Positions 1 through 7,679 of a stretch of DNA of 36,566 bases are shown one piece after another. The position numbers and the translations under genes are program-made. The DNA is from an uncultured Verrucomicrobiae bacterium. Its GTDB lineage: Bacteria; Verrucomicrobiota; Verrucomicrobiia; Verrucomicrobiales; Akkermansiaceae. Below the pieces are notes generated by a model, which saw only the letters and a list, made by a program, of their open reading frames with translations, did not search any database and was not told where the DNA came from. The first letter of the stretch is position 1. The number at the start of each line of letters is the position of its first letter. The stretch spans positions 1 through 36,566 of the forward strand of contig CALGOH010000234.1 of the NCBI GenBank assembly GCA_937957985.1. The letters run 5' to 3'.

Positions 1-372
1 CATGGACCACACACGCGCTCGCTGGTGCAGGTGCACCTGATCTACGAGAAAATGATGGTCGAACTCGCGCATCACATGATGAAGGAGGAGGACGTGCTGT
101 TTCCGGCGATCCGGGCGATGGCCTCGGGGGAACCGGCGGAAATCCCGCTGGACGGGGCGCTCGCGACGATGCTGGAAGAACACGACGAGGCCGGGGCGGC
201 GCTGGCGAAGCTGCGCGAGCTGACGAACGGCTTCACCCCGCCGCCGGAGGCCTGCAACACCTACCGGGCCCTGTTCGCGGGGCTGGCGGACCTGGAGGCC
301 GACCTGCACCGGCACATTCATCTGGAGAACTCGGTGCTCTTTCCCGCGGCGCGGGAGATGGCGGGGATTTGA
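1..372 (+). CDS. Iron-sulfur cluster repair / hemerythrin-like di-iron protein (RIC/YtfE/ScdA type), 5' truncated
   Basis: The frame is open from base 1, so the gene begins outside the window and only the C-terminal 123 residues are seen. They form a hemerythrin-like four-helix bundle with the expected iron ligands: His-His in ELAHHMMKEEDVLFP, His in MLEEHDEAG, and His plus Glu in LHRHIHLENSVLFP. The HMMKEEDVLFP and HLENSVLFP phrases are typical of the RIC (YtfE/ScdA) family, whose members repair iron-sulfur clusters damaged by nitric oxide or peroxide. That role fits the neighbouring nirK/nnrS genes, which make and handle NO. A GTG at 25 is only an internal codon. The N-terminal ScdA domain cannot be assessed. 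Confidence 0.8.
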   Translation, partial: HGPHTRSLVQVHLIYEKMMVELAHHMMKEEDVLFPAIRAMASGEPAEIPLDGALATMLEEHDEAGAALAKLRELTNGFTPPPEACNTYRALFAGLADLEADLHRHIHLENSVLFPAAREMAGI

Positions 373-377
373 ATCCA

Positions 378-827
378 ATGAAGAACCCATCCACGATCCT
401 GATCCTGACGCTTGGCATGGCGTTCTCCGCCTGCCAGCGACCCTCCGAACACGGAGCCGGCGAGCCTGACGGCGACGCCTCCGGAAGTTCGACGGCATTG
501 GAGTCCGAGGTCGGGGAGTCCGCCAAATGGACGATGCCGGACGCCATGATGCAGCACGTCCGCAAGCTTGAAATGGATGTCAGCACCTTCGAGTCATCCG
601 GGAAAGATGACCACGCGGAACTCTCGGCGCGGATCGATGGGCACACCCGCCGGTTGATCGCCAGTTGCACGATCGAAGGCGAGGGGCACGACGCGCTGCA
701 TGACTGGCTAATGCCCTTCCTCCAACTCTGCAGGGACTACGCCGCGGCACCCGATGCCGCCGCCCGGTCGGCCAGATTCGAGGAGATCCATGATGCGCTG
801 ACCGTGTTTCACGAGCGCTTCGAATAG
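378..827 (+). CDS. Small lipoprotein of unknown function
   Basis: 149 residues from the ATG at 378, which I prefer to the in-frame TTG at 369 because it puts a basic residue right before the hydrophobic segment. Residues 2-19 look like a lipoprotein signal (ILILTLGMAFSAC, Cys19 as lipidation site; the -3 residue is Phe, so the lipobox is imperfect). The mature part is an acidic, low-complexity stretch (about 20-45) followed by predicted helices containing several His residues (MMQHVRKLEMD, DDHAELSARIDGHTRR, GEGHDALHDW, ALTVFHERFE). It starts 5 bp after the hemerythrin-like gene and is probably co-transcribed with it. The helical, His-containing sequence might bind metal or heme, but no family was recognised. 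Confidence 0.65.
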   Translation: MKNPSTILILTLGMAFSACQRPSEHGAGEPDGDASGSSTALESEVGESAKWTMPDAMMQHVRKLEMDVSTFESSGKDDHAELSARIDGHTRRLIASCTIEGEGHDALHDWLMPFLQLCRDYAAAPDAAARSARFEEIHDALTVFHERFE

Positions 828-848
828 GCGGCGCCGCGGGCGGTGGAG

Positions 849-1199
849 ATGGAGGATTACCTCCGGGAACTGGATTACAAAGGACTGGTGGGGGAGAGAT
901 TCGCGGGTGTGCTGGATGACGTGCTGGAAGATCTCCGCAAGCCGATGGATCCACCGCGGGCGATGCCGCGGATGCTGGAACACTACCGGAGGCTTCTCGG
1001 CGTGCCATCCGAGGCGGACGGGCCCGAATTTGACGACGAAGATCTGTTCGGTCCGCGGGATCCGATCTGGTCGCGGGGAGCGGCTGAGGTCGGGCCATTC
1101 AGCAACGCGAGGGCTCGCCTGCGGACGCCTTGCTTCGACGCGGGCAGCGGCTCTGGATCACGCCTTCCTCGTAAACCGGCAGTCGCCGTTCGCGCCTGA
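849..1199 (+). CDS. Doubtful small hypothetical ORF
   Basis: The frame is open from 843 (GTG) or 849 (ATG) to 1199. The first about 75 residues look protein-like: acidic, helical, with phrases such as DYLRELDYKGLVGE and MLEHYRRLLGVPSE. Residues after about 85 become Arg/Ser/Gly-rich, and that part overlaps the 3' end of nnrS on the other strand by about 100 bp. It could be a genuine small protein following the lipoprotein, or a decayed gene whose original 3' end was lost where nnrS now ends. No family recognised and no clear ribosome binding site. Confidence 0.3.
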   Translation: MEDYLRELDYKGLVGERFAGVLDDVLEDLRKPMDPPRAMPRMLEHYRRLLGVPSEADGPEFDDEDLFGPRDPIWSRGAAEVGPFSNARARLRTPCFDAGSGSGSRLPRKPAVAVRA

Positions 1200-2340
1200 G
1201 TTTCCAGCTCCAGAAGGCGGCGATGACGACCCACAGCAGGGCGGCGTAGATGAAGTGCGAGACGCGGACCTTGGGGACGAAGTCGGAGGTCAGCCGGGTG
1301 GCGGCGGTGAAGAGGATCATGATCCACACGGCGTGCCACCATTTGAGCGGCGAGGCGAGCCGGTCGTGGCGTTCGTTGTGGCCGAGGATCACGCGGGTGG
1401 CGGCGGCGAACATGAGCAGGCCGGCGCCGCCGATGAACATCAGGTGGAGCATGCCGATGCGCAGCGGCTGGAACCAGGCGGCGAGCAGCCAGCCGCCGGC
1501 GGCGCAGGGGACGACCCAGCGCAGGGCGAGGCCGAGGCCGTTGACCTTGCCCCACGCAACCAACCCGGGGACCGAGCGGGCGAGGTGGAGCGTGACGACC
1601 ACCGCGCGCAGCACATGACCGGCGCGGTTGTGGCCCCACGCTTCGAGGGCGAAGCTTGCGAGGAGCAGGAGACCGGCGGCGAGCGACTCGAGGAAGGGTC
1701 GCGTCCAGCCGGGCGGGATCGAGAGGCTTTCGTCGAAGGAATGCGGCGAGGGTTCTCCGAAGAACCGTGGGAGCAGGAAGGGTGCGACTCCGAGGATGGG
1801 CAGCCACAGGAAACCCTGGAAGTAGAGCAGGCGGAGGAGCTGATGTACGGGAAGCGACGTAGAAATCCCGGAACCGAACACGATGCCGGCGGTGGCGGCG
1901 CCGCCGAGGCCGAGCACGGCGAGTGGCAGGCCGGGCGGCGGGACGTCGCGGCGGGCGAGGAGGAAGCGGCCGAGCAGGCTGGCGAGCACGCCGGTGAGCC
2001 ACACGCCCGCCAGCAGGTCGGCGGCGGCGATGCGGTTGCGCCAGAGGGCGGTCATCATCGCCAGCGCCAGCGCGAGGTGGACCAGGAACTCCCAGCGGAA
2101 GAACGGACGGGTGCCGAGCAGGCGCGGCCCGGCGGTGCCGAGGAAACCGACGACGAGCGAGCCGCCGAAGCCGAGGACCATCCAGCGGGCGTGGGCTTCG
2201 AGCGGGTAGTAGTCGATCCAGCCGCGGAAGACCGCCGGCCAGAGCATGACCCCGATGACCGAGGCCAGCACGCCGAGCGGGAAGAACAGGCGGAAGGGTT
2301 CCCCGGCGAGGCGGGTGAGTTGGCGGGTGACGGAGTTCAT
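1099..2340 (-). CDS. nnrS: NnrS family heme/copper-type membrane protein
   Basis: 413 residues, almost entirely hydrophobic, with about twelve predicted transmembrane helices. It begins MNSVTRQLTRLAGEPFRLFFPLG, as NnrS proteins usually do, and contains the family's late motif HLMFIGGAGLLMFAAATRVILGH. NnrS is a polytopic protein found with nitrite and NO reductases and is linked to resistance to nitrosative stress. The ATG at 2340 is chosen because the open frame upstream runs through a palindromic intergenic repeat. It is the last gene of the minus-strand set nirK, SUMF1-fold, SCO, nnrS. The final about 25 residues (after RRERRLPVYEEG) are Arg/Ser/Cys-rich and unlike the rest, so the true C-terminus may have been extended by mutation. 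Confidence 0.85.
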   Translation of the reverse strand: MNSVTRQLTRLAGEPFRLFFPLGVLASVIGVMLWPAVFRGWIDYYPLEAHARWMVLGFGGSLVVGFLGTAGPRLLGTRPFFRWEFLVHLALALAMMTALWRNRIAAADLLAGVWLTGVLASLLGRFLLARRDVPPPGLPLAVLGLGGAATAGIVFGSGISTSLPVHQLLRLLYFQGFLWLPILGVAPFLLPRFFGEPSPHSFDESLSIPPGWTRPFLESLAAGLLLLASFALEAWGHNRAGHVLRAVVVTLHLARSVPGLVAWGKVNGLGLALRWVVPCAAGGWLLAAWFQPLRIGMLHLMFIGGAGLLMFAAATRVILGHNERHDRLASPLKWWHAVWIMILFTAATRLTSDFVPKVRVSHFIYAALLWVVIAAFWSWKLRRERRLPVYEEGVIQSRCPRRSKASAGEPSRC

Positions 2341-2350
2341 GGTGTGGCGT

Positions 2351-2493
2351 GCGGCGGCTCGCCACCGCTTTCGGATTGCCGGGTGGCTGGAATCAAGGGT
2401 TCGGCGTGAAGAGTCGGAGTGGCTTGTCTTTTCGCGGGATCTCTTGGGAGTCGGAGGGAAAGGGTGGCATGAAAAGCGGTGGCAAGCCACCGC
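2351..2493. repeat. Intergenic element with inverted hairpin ends (type 1)
   Basis: Two 18-nt palindromic units lie in opposite orientation at 2351-2368 (GCGGCGGCTCGCCACCGC) and 2476-2493 (GCGGTGGCAAGCCACCGC), each flanked by the same short context (GTGCGG...CCGCTTT). Each can fold into a 7-bp hairpin, and the two can also pair with each other. They enclose about 107 bp of non-coding sequence without an ORF. The element fills most of the 213-bp gap between the SCO gene and nnrS, within a presumed operon. It resembles REP/BIME-type elements; no transposase is present. Confidence 0.65.
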
Positions 2494-2553
2494 ACTCCAA
2501 AGGTCTGCAGGCAGGGTCGGCCCCGTCGGAAGGGTGGCTGGGTGCGAGCATGG

Positions 2554-3171
2554 TCAGGGCCTGGAGTCGGGGGCTTCGTCCGGGGCGAGGACCGTGCGGA
2601 TCGCGGCCAGCATGGTGGTCGGATCGGCACCGAGGCCTTCCACGCGGTGGAGGATTTCTCCGGCGGGCGACAGCAGGGTGAGGACGTTCGAGTGCGCGAA
2701 GTCGGTGTCGTTCACCCTGCGGTAGCGGATGCCCAGCGCGACGGACAGTTCGAGGATGGCATCCTCCTCGCCGCGCAGGCCGTGCCAGCGCTGGTGATCG
2801 ACCTTGTACTGATCCAGGAAGCGCTTCATCGCGGCCGGGGTATCGCGCTCGGGGTCGATCGAGACGAAGACGATGGCGAGCTGGGAACGCTCCGCGGGGC
2901 TGAGTTGCCTCTCAATGGCGAGCAGGTCGGCGGCGAGGCGGGGGCAGGCGAACTTGCAGGTCGCATAGCCCATGGTGACGAGGACTGGCCGGCCCTTGAG
3001 TTCGGCGAGCTTGAACTCCTTGCCGTGTTGATCGGTCCAGCTCGCGTCGAACTGATGGATCGACTCGGTGGAGGCGTCGGTTGATTCCTCCTGGTGCTCG
3101 CAGCAGGACGAGGCGTGGACGCTGGCGAGACCAAGACCGAGGATGACGGTGAGGATGGCGGGAGTGTTCAT
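2554..3171 (-). CDS. SCO1/SenC family thioredoxin-fold copper chaperone, exported
   Basis: 205 residues. Signal peptide about 1-20 (MNTPAILTVILGLGLASVHA), then SSCCEHQ, which may lead to a processed N-terminus near Cys23/24. The thioredoxin-like domain has the SCO copper site: CxxxC at Cys72/Cys76 (TCKFACP) and the distant His160 (DFAHSN), plus the usual SIDPERDTP phrase. SCO proteins load copper into cuproenzymes or act as thiol oxidoreductases outside the cytoplasm; here the obvious client is the copper enzyme NirK encoded two genes upstream. The start ATG overlaps the SUMF1-fold gene's stop as ATGA (3168-3171), so translation is probably coupled. Confidence 0.9.
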   Translation of the reverse strand: MNTPAILTVILGLGLASVHASSCCEHQEESTDASTESIHQFDASWTDQHGKEFKLAELKGRPVLVTMGYATCKFACPRLAADLLAIERQLSPAERSQLAIVFVSIDPERDTPAAMKRFLDQYKVDHQRWHGLRGEEDAILELSVALGIRYRRVNDTDFAHSNVLTLLSPAGEILHRVEGLGADPTTMLAAIRTVLAPDEAPDSRP

Positions 3172-3968
3172 GGGTTGATGTTGGTTTCGAGGTCGCGTGC
3201 GCCGCGGAAGCCGAGGTTGGTGACCGTGAAGTTGCCCTCGAGGCTCGAGCGGAAGGCGTAGCGCATGAAGGCGGCGTAGTTGGCGGCGTCGGTGGCGCTC
3301 AGCGCTCCGCCGGCACAGAAGAGGGACCGGTCGAGCGAGGCGTCGTTGCGGGCGGCGCCGGTGACCGTCTGGTTGTTGAAGTCGCGGACCCATTCCCAGA
3401 CGAGCCCGTGCATGCCGGCGACGCCGCGGAGGTCGGTCTCGGCGTTGCTCACGGCGGGCAGCACGGGCGGGTTGGGCTTGCCATACCACGCGAGGATGCG
3501 GGCGAGGAAGGCGGGGTCGCGGGTGGCGTCGGCACGGTCGGCATCGGCCCGGGCGGCGAACTCCCACTCGTCCTCGGTGGGCAGGCGCTTGCCGCGGGCC
3601 TTGAGAAAGGCGCGGGCGGCGAACCAGGACACGTTCACGACCGGGGCGTCGGCGGGCGCGCCGGGGCCGGGTTCGAGATCACCGGTCCAGTGGGCGAGGT
3701 AGTTTTCCGCGGCGAGCAGGCGGCTGACCCGGGACCGGCGCCATTTCGGATGGTCGCGAACGAACCTGAGATACTCGGCGTTCGTGACCGGAAGACGGTC
3801 GAGGAGGAAGGGATCGACCTGCCGCGGCTGATCGCGATCACCGAACATCGGCAGGTATTCGCCGCCCTCGACCCGGGCCATTTCCGGCGGAACCGGAGAG
3901 GTGCCGACGGCTTCTTCCCCCCGGGCGAAGCCGGCGACACAAGCCAGGACGAGGACGGCGTGTTTCAT
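3168..3968 (-). CDS. Secreted SUMF1/FGE-fold protein of the nirK operon
   Basis: 266 residues with a signal peptide (1-17, ending near FARGEEA) and one formylglycine-generating-enzyme-like domain: MARVEGGEYLPMFGD, FLLDRLPVTNAEYLRFV, PVVNVSWFAARAFLKARGKRLPTEDEWEFAAR, GLVWEWVRDF, NLGFRGAR. In authentic FGE, two cysteines near the C-terminus bind copper; here the corresponding stretch (about 225-250, NYAAFMRYAFRSSLEG) has none, and the only nearby Cys is Cys218. It therefore probably does not make formylglycine. Such proteins are recurrent partners of nirK in Bacteroidota, Planctomycetota and Verrucomicrobiota; a role in NirK maturation or stability is inferred from context only. It lies 21 bp after nirK and overlaps the SCO gene by 4 bp. 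Confidence 0.85.
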   Translation of the reverse strand: MKHAVLVLACVAGFARGEEAVGTSPVPPEMARVEGGEYLPMFGDRDQPRQVDPFLLDRLPVTNAEYLRFVRDHPKWRRSRVSRLLAAENYLAHWTGDLEPGPGAPADAPVVNVSWFAARAFLKARGKRLPTEDEWEFAARADADRADATRDPAFLARILAWYGKPNPPVLPAVSNAETDLRGVAGMHGLVWEWVRDFNNQTVTGAARNDASLDRSLFCAGGALSATDAANYAAFMRYAFRSSLEGNFTVTNLGFRGARDLETNINP

Positions 3969-3989
3969 CGTCGGATGAGAGGTGACGGG

Positions 3990-5420
3990 TTACTTCCTGG
4001 CGGCACGGACCTTGGCGACCTGCGCGGGCGTGACTTCCTCGCCGGAGTTGCCCCATTCGGAGTAAACGTAGGTCAGCACGTTCGAGACGGCCTCATCGCT
4101 GAGTCCGAGCTTCGGCATGATGCTGTTGAACTTGTCGCCGTTGACCGTGACCTCGCCCTGGAGGCCGTGGAGGACCACGTCGATCGCGCGGTCGACGTCC
4201 TCGTTGAGGTAGTCGGACTTCGCCAGGGGCGGGAAGGCGGCCGGGACGCCGGTTCCGTTCGGCATGTGGCAGGCGGCGCAGTTGGCACCATAGACGATCT
4301 TGCCGGCGGCGATGCGTTCCTCCTTGGTGGCGGCGGCGGCCGCGGGCCTGCTGTCGCTTGGGATCGCCTGGACCACTCCGCCTTCCGGCAGGTAAACCTC
4401 GTCCTTCTTCTGGCCGGAGAAGACCACGAGATCCGGTTCGCCGGTGGCGTCGAGGATGCCGAGCGCGCCCTTGTTGAAGGCGCGGAAGATCGAGTGATCG
4501 ACCAGGATGAAGTCGCCGCTGGTCTCCAATTTGAACTCGCAGATCGTCGCGCCGCCCGCCGGGACGAGGGTGGTCTGGACGTTCTCCTGATAGCGGCTCC
4601 CGCCCTCGGTGTAGACACGGTCGAAGATCTCGCCGATCACGTGGAAGGAGGACACCAGGTTGGGTCCGCCGTTGCCGACGAAGAGGCGGACGGTTTCACC
4701 GATGGAAGCCTGGAGGGCGTTTTCGCCGGTCATCGATCCGACCGCGCCGTTGAAGACGACGTAGTCCGGGTTCTCCTCAAGCGCCTTTTCCATGTCGAAG
4801 CCCTGAAGCCCCGGCTCGCCGTACTTGCCCGTGGTGTAGAAATCGCCCTGCACGACGTAGAACTCCTTGTCCACCGGAGGCAGGCCCTCCTTCGGTTCCA
4901 CCAGGATCAGGCCGTACATCCCGTTGGCGATGTGCATGCCCACCGGGGCGGTGGCGCAGTGGTAGATGTAGAGGCCGGGGTTGACGGCCTTGAAACTGAA
5001 GTTGGTCTTGTGGCCGGGGGCGGTGAAGGTCGCCTTGGCGCCACCGCCGGGACCGGTCACCGCGTGAAGGTCGATGTTGTGCGGCATCTTGCTCGACGGA
5101 TGGTTCTTGAGGGTGAAATCGACCTCGTCGTTCTGGCGGACCCGGATGAACTTGCCGGGCACGCTGCCGCCGAAGGTCCAGAAGGTGTAATCGACGCCGT
5201 CTGCCATGCGCTTGACGACCTCGGTGACTTCGAGTTCGACCGTCACCCGGGTGGGATGCTTCCGGGTGATCGGAGGAGGGACGTTCGGAGGGTCGGTGAG
5301 GATCGCGACTTCTTCGCCCTTGAGCGGCACATCCTCCGTTTCGGAGGGCGCGGTGGTCTGCCCGGCTGCGACGAGCGAGCCAGAAGCAAGGGCGATGAGA
5401 ACTGGCAGGAAAGGTTTCAT
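3990..5420 (-). CDS. nirK: Copper-containing nitrite reductase with C-terminal cytochrome c domain
   Basis: 476 residues; signal peptide about 1-20. Reduces nitrite to nitric oxide in the periplasm. Two cupredoxin domains carry all copper ligands: type 1 His114, Cys155, His163 and Met168 (KMPHNIDLHA, YHCATAPVGMHIANGM); type 2 His119, His154 and His309 (LVDHSIF). The catalytic Asp117 and His260 (SSFHVIGEIFD) are present. After an Ala-rich linker (about 358-366) comes a cytochrome c domain with CAACH at 381-385 and a likely axial Met435 (SIMPKLG), so electrons may enter through a built-in heme. The ATG at 5420 gives a clean signal peptide. First gene of the operon; an FNR-type box lies at 5477-5490. 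Confidence 0.97.
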   Translation of the reverse strand: MKPFLPVLIALASGSLVAAGQTTAPSETEDVPLKGEEVAILTDPPNVPPPITRKHPTRVTVELEVTEVVKRMADGVDYTFWTFGGSVPGKFIRVRQNDEVDFTLKNHPSSKMPHNIDLHAVTGPGGGAKATFTAPGHKTNFSFKAVNPGLYIYHCATAPVGMHIANGMYGLILVEPKEGLPPVDKEFYVVQGDFYTTGKYGEPGLQGFDMEKALEENPDYVVFNGAVGSMTGENALQASIGETVRLFVGNGGPNLVSSFHVIGEIFDRVYTEGGSRYQENVQTTLVPAGGATICEFKLETSGDFILVDHSIFRAFNKGALGILDATGEPDLVVFSGQKKDEVYLPEGGVVQAIPSDSRPAAAAATKEERIAAGKIVYGANCAACHMPNGTGVPAAFPPLAKSDYLNEDVDRAIDVVLHGLQGEVTVNGDKFNSIMPKLGLSDEAVSNVLTYVYSEWGNSGEEVTPAQVAKVRAARK

Positions 5421-5476
5421 GGGCGTGGTTGGTGGTGTGGATTTTCCGCTGCTTGGATCGGCACCAGAATAGGCGC

Positions 5477-5490
5477 CTGATCGCAATCAA
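5477..5490 (-). promoter_or_regulatory. FNR/DNR-type (CRP-family) binding site upstream of nirK
   Basis: On the minus strand the site reads TTGATTGCGATCAG, which matches the FNR/DNR consensus TTGAT-N4-ATCAA at 9 of 10 specified positions. Its centre is about 63 bp upstream of the nirK ATG. CRP-family regulators of this type switch on nitrite reductase genes under low oxygen or in response to NO. No good -10 hexamer at the class-II spacing was identified, so promoter geometry remains open. Confidence 0.65.
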
Positions 5491-5598
5491 ACAAGAAAAA
5501 AAGAAACTCATTTCTTGAATAAGTGGATGATGCTTCGCCCGGGCGTTCAAGGAAGAGAGTCACTTCGCGAAGGGAAAACGACTATTGCGGGGAGAAAG

Positions 5599-5671
5599 TA
5601 CGCGGACTGGGACTCGAACCCAGGACCAATCGGTTAAAAGCCGAGTGCTCTACCAACTGAGCTATCCGCGC
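5599..5671 (-). tRNA. tRNA-Lys (anticodon UUU)
   Basis: 73 nt on the minus strand folding as a complete cloverleaf. Acceptor GCGCGGA pairs with UCCGCGU (one G-U at the end), discriminator A, no encoded CCA. D-arm GCUC/GAGC with loop AGUUGGUA; anticodon loop CUUUUAA giving UUU; variable loop UGGUC; T-arm CUGGG/CCCAG with loop UUCGAGU. The outermost anticodon-stem pair (27-43) is a C-U mismatch, the rest pairs well. UUU decodes AAA and AAG. Confidence 0.97.
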
Positions 5672-5825
5672 TTGTTGGGCCGGTGGGCGGGGAGGGGGTA
5701 GGGGCGTGCCGGACCCTTGGCAAGATGATTTTGCCCGGTGAACCCGATGAACCCGGCGATCGAGCGGCCCATCTCCGGGAATCGATTCTTGACCCCGATC
5801 TCTCATCGACGTGATTAGGAGGGTG

Positions 5826-6191
5826 ATGAGACGCCTTCTGGCATCGGTTCTCCTGCTCTGCGTCGGGCTTTCGCTCCCGGCGGCAGGAGGTCCCCTGTGC
5901 CTGTGCGTCGCCGGTTGGTTCGAGGACGCCAGCGGTTGCTGCGATTGCTGCGACCACTGCGGTTCCGATTGCTCGGACGAGTGCCCGTGGGTCGAGAGCC
6001 TTCCCGAGGCGCCGGCTCCCGAATCGCCGACAGGGTTGCCGCCGGTTCCCGTGATGGTGCTCGGGAATGCCGCAACCGCCCTTCCGGACTCCCCGTCACA
6101 GTCCTTGCTGTTGCTTGACCGGGCCGCGCCGATCCGCGGTCCGACGACCGGCCCGCCGCCTCGGGCGATGCTGGCGATCTGGAGACTTTGA
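5826..6191 (+). CDS. Small exported cysteine-rich protein
   Basis: 121 residues from the ATG at 5826, with AGGAGG at 5817-5822 just upstream (spacing is short, so the in-frame GTG at 5811 cannot be excluded). Residues 1-20 are a signal peptide (MRRLLASVLLLCVGLSLPA). The mature N-terminus has nine cysteines within residues 25-53, in the pattern PLCLC...GCCDCCDHCGSDCSDECPW, followed by a Pro/Leu-rich tail. The mix of adjacent Cys pairs with Asp and His suggests metal binding or disulfide knotting outside the cytoplasm. It precedes the adaptor/ABC transporter genes by 93 bp, and the last gene of that set also has a cysteine cluster. No family was recognised. Confidence 0.6.
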   Translation: MRRLLASVLLLCVGLSLPAAGGPLCLCVAGWFEDASGCCDCCDHCGSDCSDECPWVESLPEAPAPESPTGLPPVPVMVLGNAATALPDSPSQSLLLLDRAAPIRGPTTGPPPRAMLAIWRL

Positions 6192-6284
6192 GACCGGGCT
6201 CTTGCCGCCCTGTTTCCCCGCGTCCTCACGGGCGTGGTCCGTATGTCCGGTTGACGGACGTCATGTCTCCTGAATCGCCATTTC

Positions 6285-7679
6285 ATGAAAGTCTCCCTGC
6301 AATCACTCACCCGAAGCGACGCCGCGCCGGGCGCCCGCCGACGCCCTCCCGCATGGCTCGTTCCGGCCGGCATCGCCATTGGCTTCGCGCTGCTATTTAT
6401 CGCGCTTTTCCGCGACAGGATCCTGCCCGCGCCGCGGGTCGAGGTGGCGGTGGTGCTCGCCACCACCGACGAGGGGTCTGCCGGACCGGGGGTGTCCGCG
6501 GACCCTCCGGAAGCCGCGGCGAACGCACCGATGGCCTTCCAGGCCAGCGGCTGGGTCGAACCCGATCCCTTGCCGATCAAGGCCACCGCACTGGTCGACG
6601 GGGTCGTGGATGAAGTCCACGTCCTCGAGGGCGAGAAGGTCGAGGCCGGCCAGGAACTCGCGACCTTGATCCGGGACGACACCCGCCTTGCGCTCGACGC
6701 GGCGCGGGAGGCGTTGCGGATGCGGCAGGCGGAACTGGTCGCCCACCGCGAGACGATCGAGGCGGCGAAACGCGAAGTGACCGCCGCCGAAGCCCGGGCC
6801 GAGGCGGCCGACGCGCTGGTGAACGAAACCGGGGACCGGGTGCGGCGGATCGAGGGTCTTGCGAGTGGCACGATCTCCGAAACCGAACGGGTGGCGATCC
6901 GCGCCGCCCACCTCAAGGCGATGGCCGGCGGGGCGGCGGCACGGGCGGCGATCGGACGGTCCGAAGCCGAGGTGAAGAGCCTGGAGGCCCGGGTCGCGGT
7001 GCTCGAGAGCGCCGTGAGGACCGCCGGGGTGGAGGTCGAGCAGGCGGAACTCGCGTTCTCCAGGACCAGCATCGCCTCGCCGGTGGACGGCCGGGTGCTG
7101 CGCCTGAATGCCGCGCCGGGGCAGAAGAAGCTGCTGCGGATGGACGATCCCGACAGCGCCACGGTCGCGATCCTCTACAAGCCGGGGGAGCTGCAGGTGC
7201 GGGTGGACGTGCCGCTGGCCGACGCGGCCGGCCTGCAGATCGGCCAGAAGGCGCGCATCCGCTGCAGCCTCCTGCCCGAGACCATTTTCCACGGGGAAGT
7301 CACGCGCATCACCGGTGAGGCGGACATCCAGCGGAACACCCTGCAGGCGAAGGTGCGCATCGATGACCCGAGCGACCAGCTCCGGCCCGAAATGCTCTGC
7401 CGGGTCGAGTTTCTCGAAATCGCCCGTGCCGGAGCCGGGCCTGCGGTGGGAGGCCGGCTGGCGACGTGGGTGCCCGAGGCGGCGTTTGCGAACGACGCGG
7501 TGTGGGTCTGCGATCCGGAGTCGAAGCGGGTCGAGCGCCGCTCGGTCGAAGCCGTCGGGTCCGGCCGCGAGGAGCATGTCCGCATCGATGGCGACCTGCG
7601 CCCGGGCGAGTGGGTCGTTCTTTCCCCCGGTGATCTCCGCGGCGGCCAGCGTGTGAAACCCGAACTCATCCGGCCATGA
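6285..7679 (+). CDS. HlyD/MacA-type periplasmic adaptor (membrane fusion) protein
   Basis: 464 residues. One N-terminal membrane anchor at about 24-42 after an Arg-rich cytoplasmic tail (GARRRPPAW). Then the split lipoyl domain: first half near ATALVDGVVDEVHVLEGEKV (about 101-120), second half near IASPVDGRVLRLNAAPGQK, separated by a long Ala/Glu/Arg coiled coil of about 130 residues, followed by beta-barrel and membrane-proximal domains. Such adaptors couple an inner-membrane transporter to the outer membrane. Its stop overlaps the ATG of the ATPase gene by 4 bp, so it works with that ABC transporter. The gene order resembles DevBCA and MacAB systems. Confidence 0.88.
   Translation: MKVSLQSLTRSDAAPGARRRPPAWLVPAGIAIGFALLFIALFRDRILPAPRVEVAVVLATTDEGSAGPGVSADPPEAAANAPMAFQASGWVEPDPLPIKATALVDGVVDEVHVLEGEKVEAGQELATLIRDDTRLALDAAREALRMRQAELVAHRETIEAAKREVTAAEARAEAADALVNETGDRVRRIEGLASGTISETERVAIRAAHLKAMAGGAAARAAIGRSEAEVKSLEARVAVLESAVRTAGVEVEQAELAFSRTSIASPVDGRVLRLNAAPGQKKLLRMDDPDSATVAILYKPGELQVRVDVPLADAAGLQIGQKARIRCSLLPETIFHGEVTRITGEADIQRNTLQAKVRIDDPSDQLRPEMLCRVEFLEIARAGAGPAVGGRLATWVPEAAFANDAVWVCDPESKRVERRSVEAVGSGREEHVRIDGDLRPGEWVVLSPGDLRGGQRVKPELIRP

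Noticed and set aside
907..2409. 500-codon plus-strand frame
   Set aside because: Antisense to nnrS; low-complexity Glu/Gly-rich translation typical of a shadow.
3408..5480. 690-codon plus-strand frame
   Set aside because: Antisense to nirK and the SUMF1-fold gene, both with full catalytic or fold motifs.
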